Part shown: positions 5,086-6,015 of the stretch, piece after piece
How the letters are laid out: each line of letters begins with the position of its first letter
Numbering within the stretch: position 1 is the stretch's first letter
Assembly: GCA_900547195.1 (NCBI GenBank)
Contig: URFQ01000111.1
Span: forward strand, 1-6,015
Length of the DNA stretch: 6,015 nucleotides
Direction: 5' to 3'
Source of the DNA: an uncultured Butyricicoccus sp.
GTDB taxonomy: Bacteria; Bacillota; Clostridia; Oscillospirales; Butyricicoccaceae
Position numbers and translations under genes: made by a program
Notes under the pieces: generated by a model
What the model saw: the letters and a program-made list of their open reading frames with translations, nothing else
What the model was told of the DNA's origin: nothing
Database searches by the model: none

Positions 5086-5610
5086 ATGACGATACAGCAT
5101 GTCATCGAGCTTTTTGAGCAGTACGGCCTGCCAATGATGGCGGCAGTCTTTTTTTGTGAATATTTAAACCTCCCCGGCTTTCCGGCGGGCATCATCATGC
5201 CCGCGGTCGGCATCCTGATCGGGCAAAGCCAAATGAGCCTTATCCTGTCGATCGCGGTATCGGTGGCCGCCGGACTGGCCGGTTGTCTGGTGATCTATTT
5301 CATTTGCTATTACGGCGGCGCGCCGCTGCTGAATAAGCTGTTTGGCAAAAACGCAAAATTCCATCATTTTGTGCAGGAATGCCATGCGCGGCTAGAAGTC
5401 AGCCACGGACGCGGGCTGCTCATCTGCCGGCTTATCCCGGTGCTGCGCACCATTGTCTCCATCCCGGCTGGGCTGCTGCGCATGCCGCTTCGGGAATATG
5501 TCACCTGGTCGGCAATCGGGATTACGCTCTGGAACACCCTGTTTATCTGCGCCGGTTATTTTTTCAGCGAAGCGTTTTTGAGCGGCACATTTCTGTCCGG
5601 GATATTCTGA
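5086..5610 (+). CDS. DedA/VTT-family integral membrane protein
   Basis: The 174-residue product is mostly hydrophobic and shows the DedA (SNARE-associated/VTT) pattern. It has an N-terminal re-entrant-type segment, FFCEYLNLPGFPAGIIMPAV (22-41), a glycine-rich span with YFICYYGG, and a conserved C-terminal block. That block holds RLIPVLR (Arg115, Pro118, Arg121), SIPAGLLRMP (125-134) and a final span through GITLWNTLFICAGYFF. The two arginines keep the six-residue spacing of the essential pair reported for Escherichia coli YqjA. Glu25 fits the first conserved acid, but the second, seen as PGD or PSE in many members, appears to be glycine here. The family supports membrane homeostasis, proton-dependent transport and, in some members, undecaprenyl-phosphate or phospholipid flipping; which of these applies here is not visible. 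At 174 residues it is shorter than the usual 190-220. The ATG has GGAG 5 nt upstream and a dedicated sigma-A promoter. Confidence 0.92.
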   Translation: MTIQHVIELFEQYGLPMMAAVFFCEYLNLPGFPAGIIMPAVGILIGQSQMSLILSIAVSVAAGLAGCLVIYFICYYGGAPLLNKLFGKNAKFHHFVQECHARLEVSHGRGLLICRLIPVLRTIVSIPAGLLRMPLREYVTWSAIGITLWNTLFICAGYFFSEAFLSGTFLSGIF

Positions 5611-5785
5611 TGCGGCTACTGCCAAGCAGCCCATGCACACCCGCCCGCAGCAAACGCGCTCCTGTTTAAGATACGTACTTTTCCGGCGGCCTTGTAGCGG
5701 CTCGCGCGGACGTCTATGCGGCGTATCGGATTAAAACAGAAAAACTTCTTTCGCGTAAATCCGCGCCCTTTTTCATGGCCGGGTA

Positions 5786-5806
5786 GCTTTTTTCCAAGAA
5801 AAAAGC
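5786..5806. repeat. AT-rich hairpin, 9-bp stem
   Basis: GCTTTTTTC (5786-5794), a CAA loop and GAAAAAAGC (5798-5806) are perfectly complementary. The T-run is inside the stem, so terminator activity is doubtful. It lies about 175 nt after the DedA stop. Confidence 0.5.
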
Positions 5807-5836
5807 GTAGGCCCGCGCCGAGGGATGAGGAGATTC

Positions 5837-5874
5837 CAAAAGAGGAGAAGGGACGCTTCCCTTCTCCTCTTTTG
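5837..5874. terminator. Probable bidirectional intrinsic terminator, 17-bp perfect stem
   Basis: The arms 5837-5853 (CAAAAGAGGAGAAGGGA) and 5858-5874 are exact complements around a CGCT loop. The A-run at the base on the left and the T-run on the right give the A-stem-T layout of two-way terminators, with GAGGAGAAGGG as the stable core. It probably ends dedA transcription on the plus strand and could also stop minus-strand readthrough. One arm is all purine and the other nearly all pyrimidine. Confidence 0.65.
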
Positions 5875-5978
5875 ACACGGCAACGTGTGCGCCCGGCAAA
5901 CCCGAACAGCCTTCGGGGTTCCCCCGCAAACGCCCTCTTTTCCTGCCGGTCCCTTGTTTTGCTTTCTCATGCAGGCAT

Positions 5979-6009
5979 AAAAAAAGGCACCCACTCTTGT
6001 GAATGCCTT
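5979..6009 (-). terminator. Intrinsic terminator for a minus-strand gene right of the window
   Basis: Read on the minus strand, AAGGCA and CAC pair with GTG and TGCCTT around an AAGA loop. Two U-G wobble pairs join these into a continuous 11-bp stem. A run of seven T follows directly (5979-5985 on the plus strand as A7). This is a textbook layout and implies a leftward gene ending just beyond 6015. On the plus strand the trailing sequence is only CTTCGCTTT, so termination in that direction would be weaker. Confidence 0.8.
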
Positions 6010-6015
6010 CGCTTT

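Larger units (their letters stand above)
5611..6015. other. Gene-free, hairpin-rich intergenic region
   Basis: No coding region is supported in these 405 nt. Short minus-strand open frames have no ribosome site and no family resemblance. Five inverted repeats lie in 5786-6009. Four are closely spaced: a 9-bp AT-rich stem (5786-5806), a 17-bp stem (5837-5874), ACACG-GCAA-CGTGT with a GNRA-type tetraloop (5875-5888), and AACCCGAA paired with TTCGGGGTT with one bulged G (5899-5920). The fifth, at the window edge, is a minus-strand terminator. The left part (5611-5780) shows nothing I can name. Confidence 0.6.

Noticed and set aside
5051..5089. 12-codon leader reading frame (MMEENNVGTERQ) whose stop overlaps the dedA start as ATGA
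   Set aside because: Its ATG overlaps the -10 box of the dedA promoter, so it would lie upstream of the mapped-by-consensus start site and be missing from the main transcript.
3994..5100. 368-codon minus-strand open frame covering the spoIIE end, the small gene and the dedA start
   Set aside because: It is antisense to three supported genes, has no ribosome site and no recognisable domain, and its composition is that of a shadow frame.
5786..5888. CRISPR-like or tandem repeat array
   Set aside because: The inverted repeats differ from each other in sequence and there is no constant repeat-spacer pattern. They are separate hairpins.
5714..5994. Short minus-strand open frames in the right intergenic region
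   Set aside because: They run through the terminator and other hairpins, have no ribosome site, and have no family resemblance.

Overview
The window looks chromosomal and comes from a GC-rich, endospore-forming member of the Clostridia. The Oscillospirales (Ruminococcaceae / Butyricicoccaceae-like) are the best guess. This rests on a complete SpoIIE sporulation phosphatase in a GC-rich Gram-positive context with strong AAGGAGG-type ribosome sites, and on a small protein starting MVKGISRR whose family I recall mainly from Ruminococcaceae-type genomes. No mobile element, tRNA, rRNA or CRISPR array was found.

Left part (1-1896, minus strand). A three-gene unit reads leftwards: a tRNA-dihydrouridine synthase of the DusB/NifR3 class, an ECF-type RNA polymerase sigma factor 24 nt downstream, and a zinc-finger anti-sigma factor. 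The anti-sigma start overlaps the sigma stop by 8 nt, and its C-terminal part lies beyond the window. A well-formed sigma-A promoter (TTGCAA-17-TAAAAT) and a foldable leader of about 80 nt precede dusB.

Middle (1781-2281). A 501-nt divergent intergenic region separates dusB from spoIIE. It is unusually rich in symmetric or periodic DNA: a perfect 12-bp inverted repeat whose arms contain Spo0A-box-like TTCGACC/GGTCGAA, a 16-bp GC palindrome, an 8-bp GC hairpin, and three copies of a CCCATT(C/T)CCC(C)GCG motif starting exactly every 20 bp (2125, 2145, 2165). This is the least explained part of the window and may be control DNA for spoIIE.

Right part (2282-5610, plus strand). spoIIE encodes a 785-residue membrane phosphatase with an N-terminal multi-pass region, a central FtsZ-linked/regulatory region and a C-terminal PP2C domain with its metal-binding aspartates intact. 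It is followed by a 91-residue conserved single-span membrane protein of unknown function, preceded by a sequence that resembles a forespore sigma-G promoter. Next comes a DedA/VTT-family membrane protein with its own strong sigma-A promoter, part of which lies in the loop of a GC hairpin.

Right edge (5611-6015). No gene is seen in these 405 nt. They hold a series of hairpins, including a perfect 17-bp stem likely to be a bidirectional terminator, and at the far edge a classic intrinsic terminator oriented for a minus-strand gene outside the window.

In functional terms the window joins tRNA modification, an envelope-stress-type sigma/anti-sigma switch, forespore sigma-F activation by SpoIIE, and membrane homeostasis (DedA). 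I see no clearly novel multi-gene system. The best leads are regulatory: the phased repeats and Spo0A-like palindrome upstream of spoIIE, and the sigma-G-like promoter before the small membrane protein.
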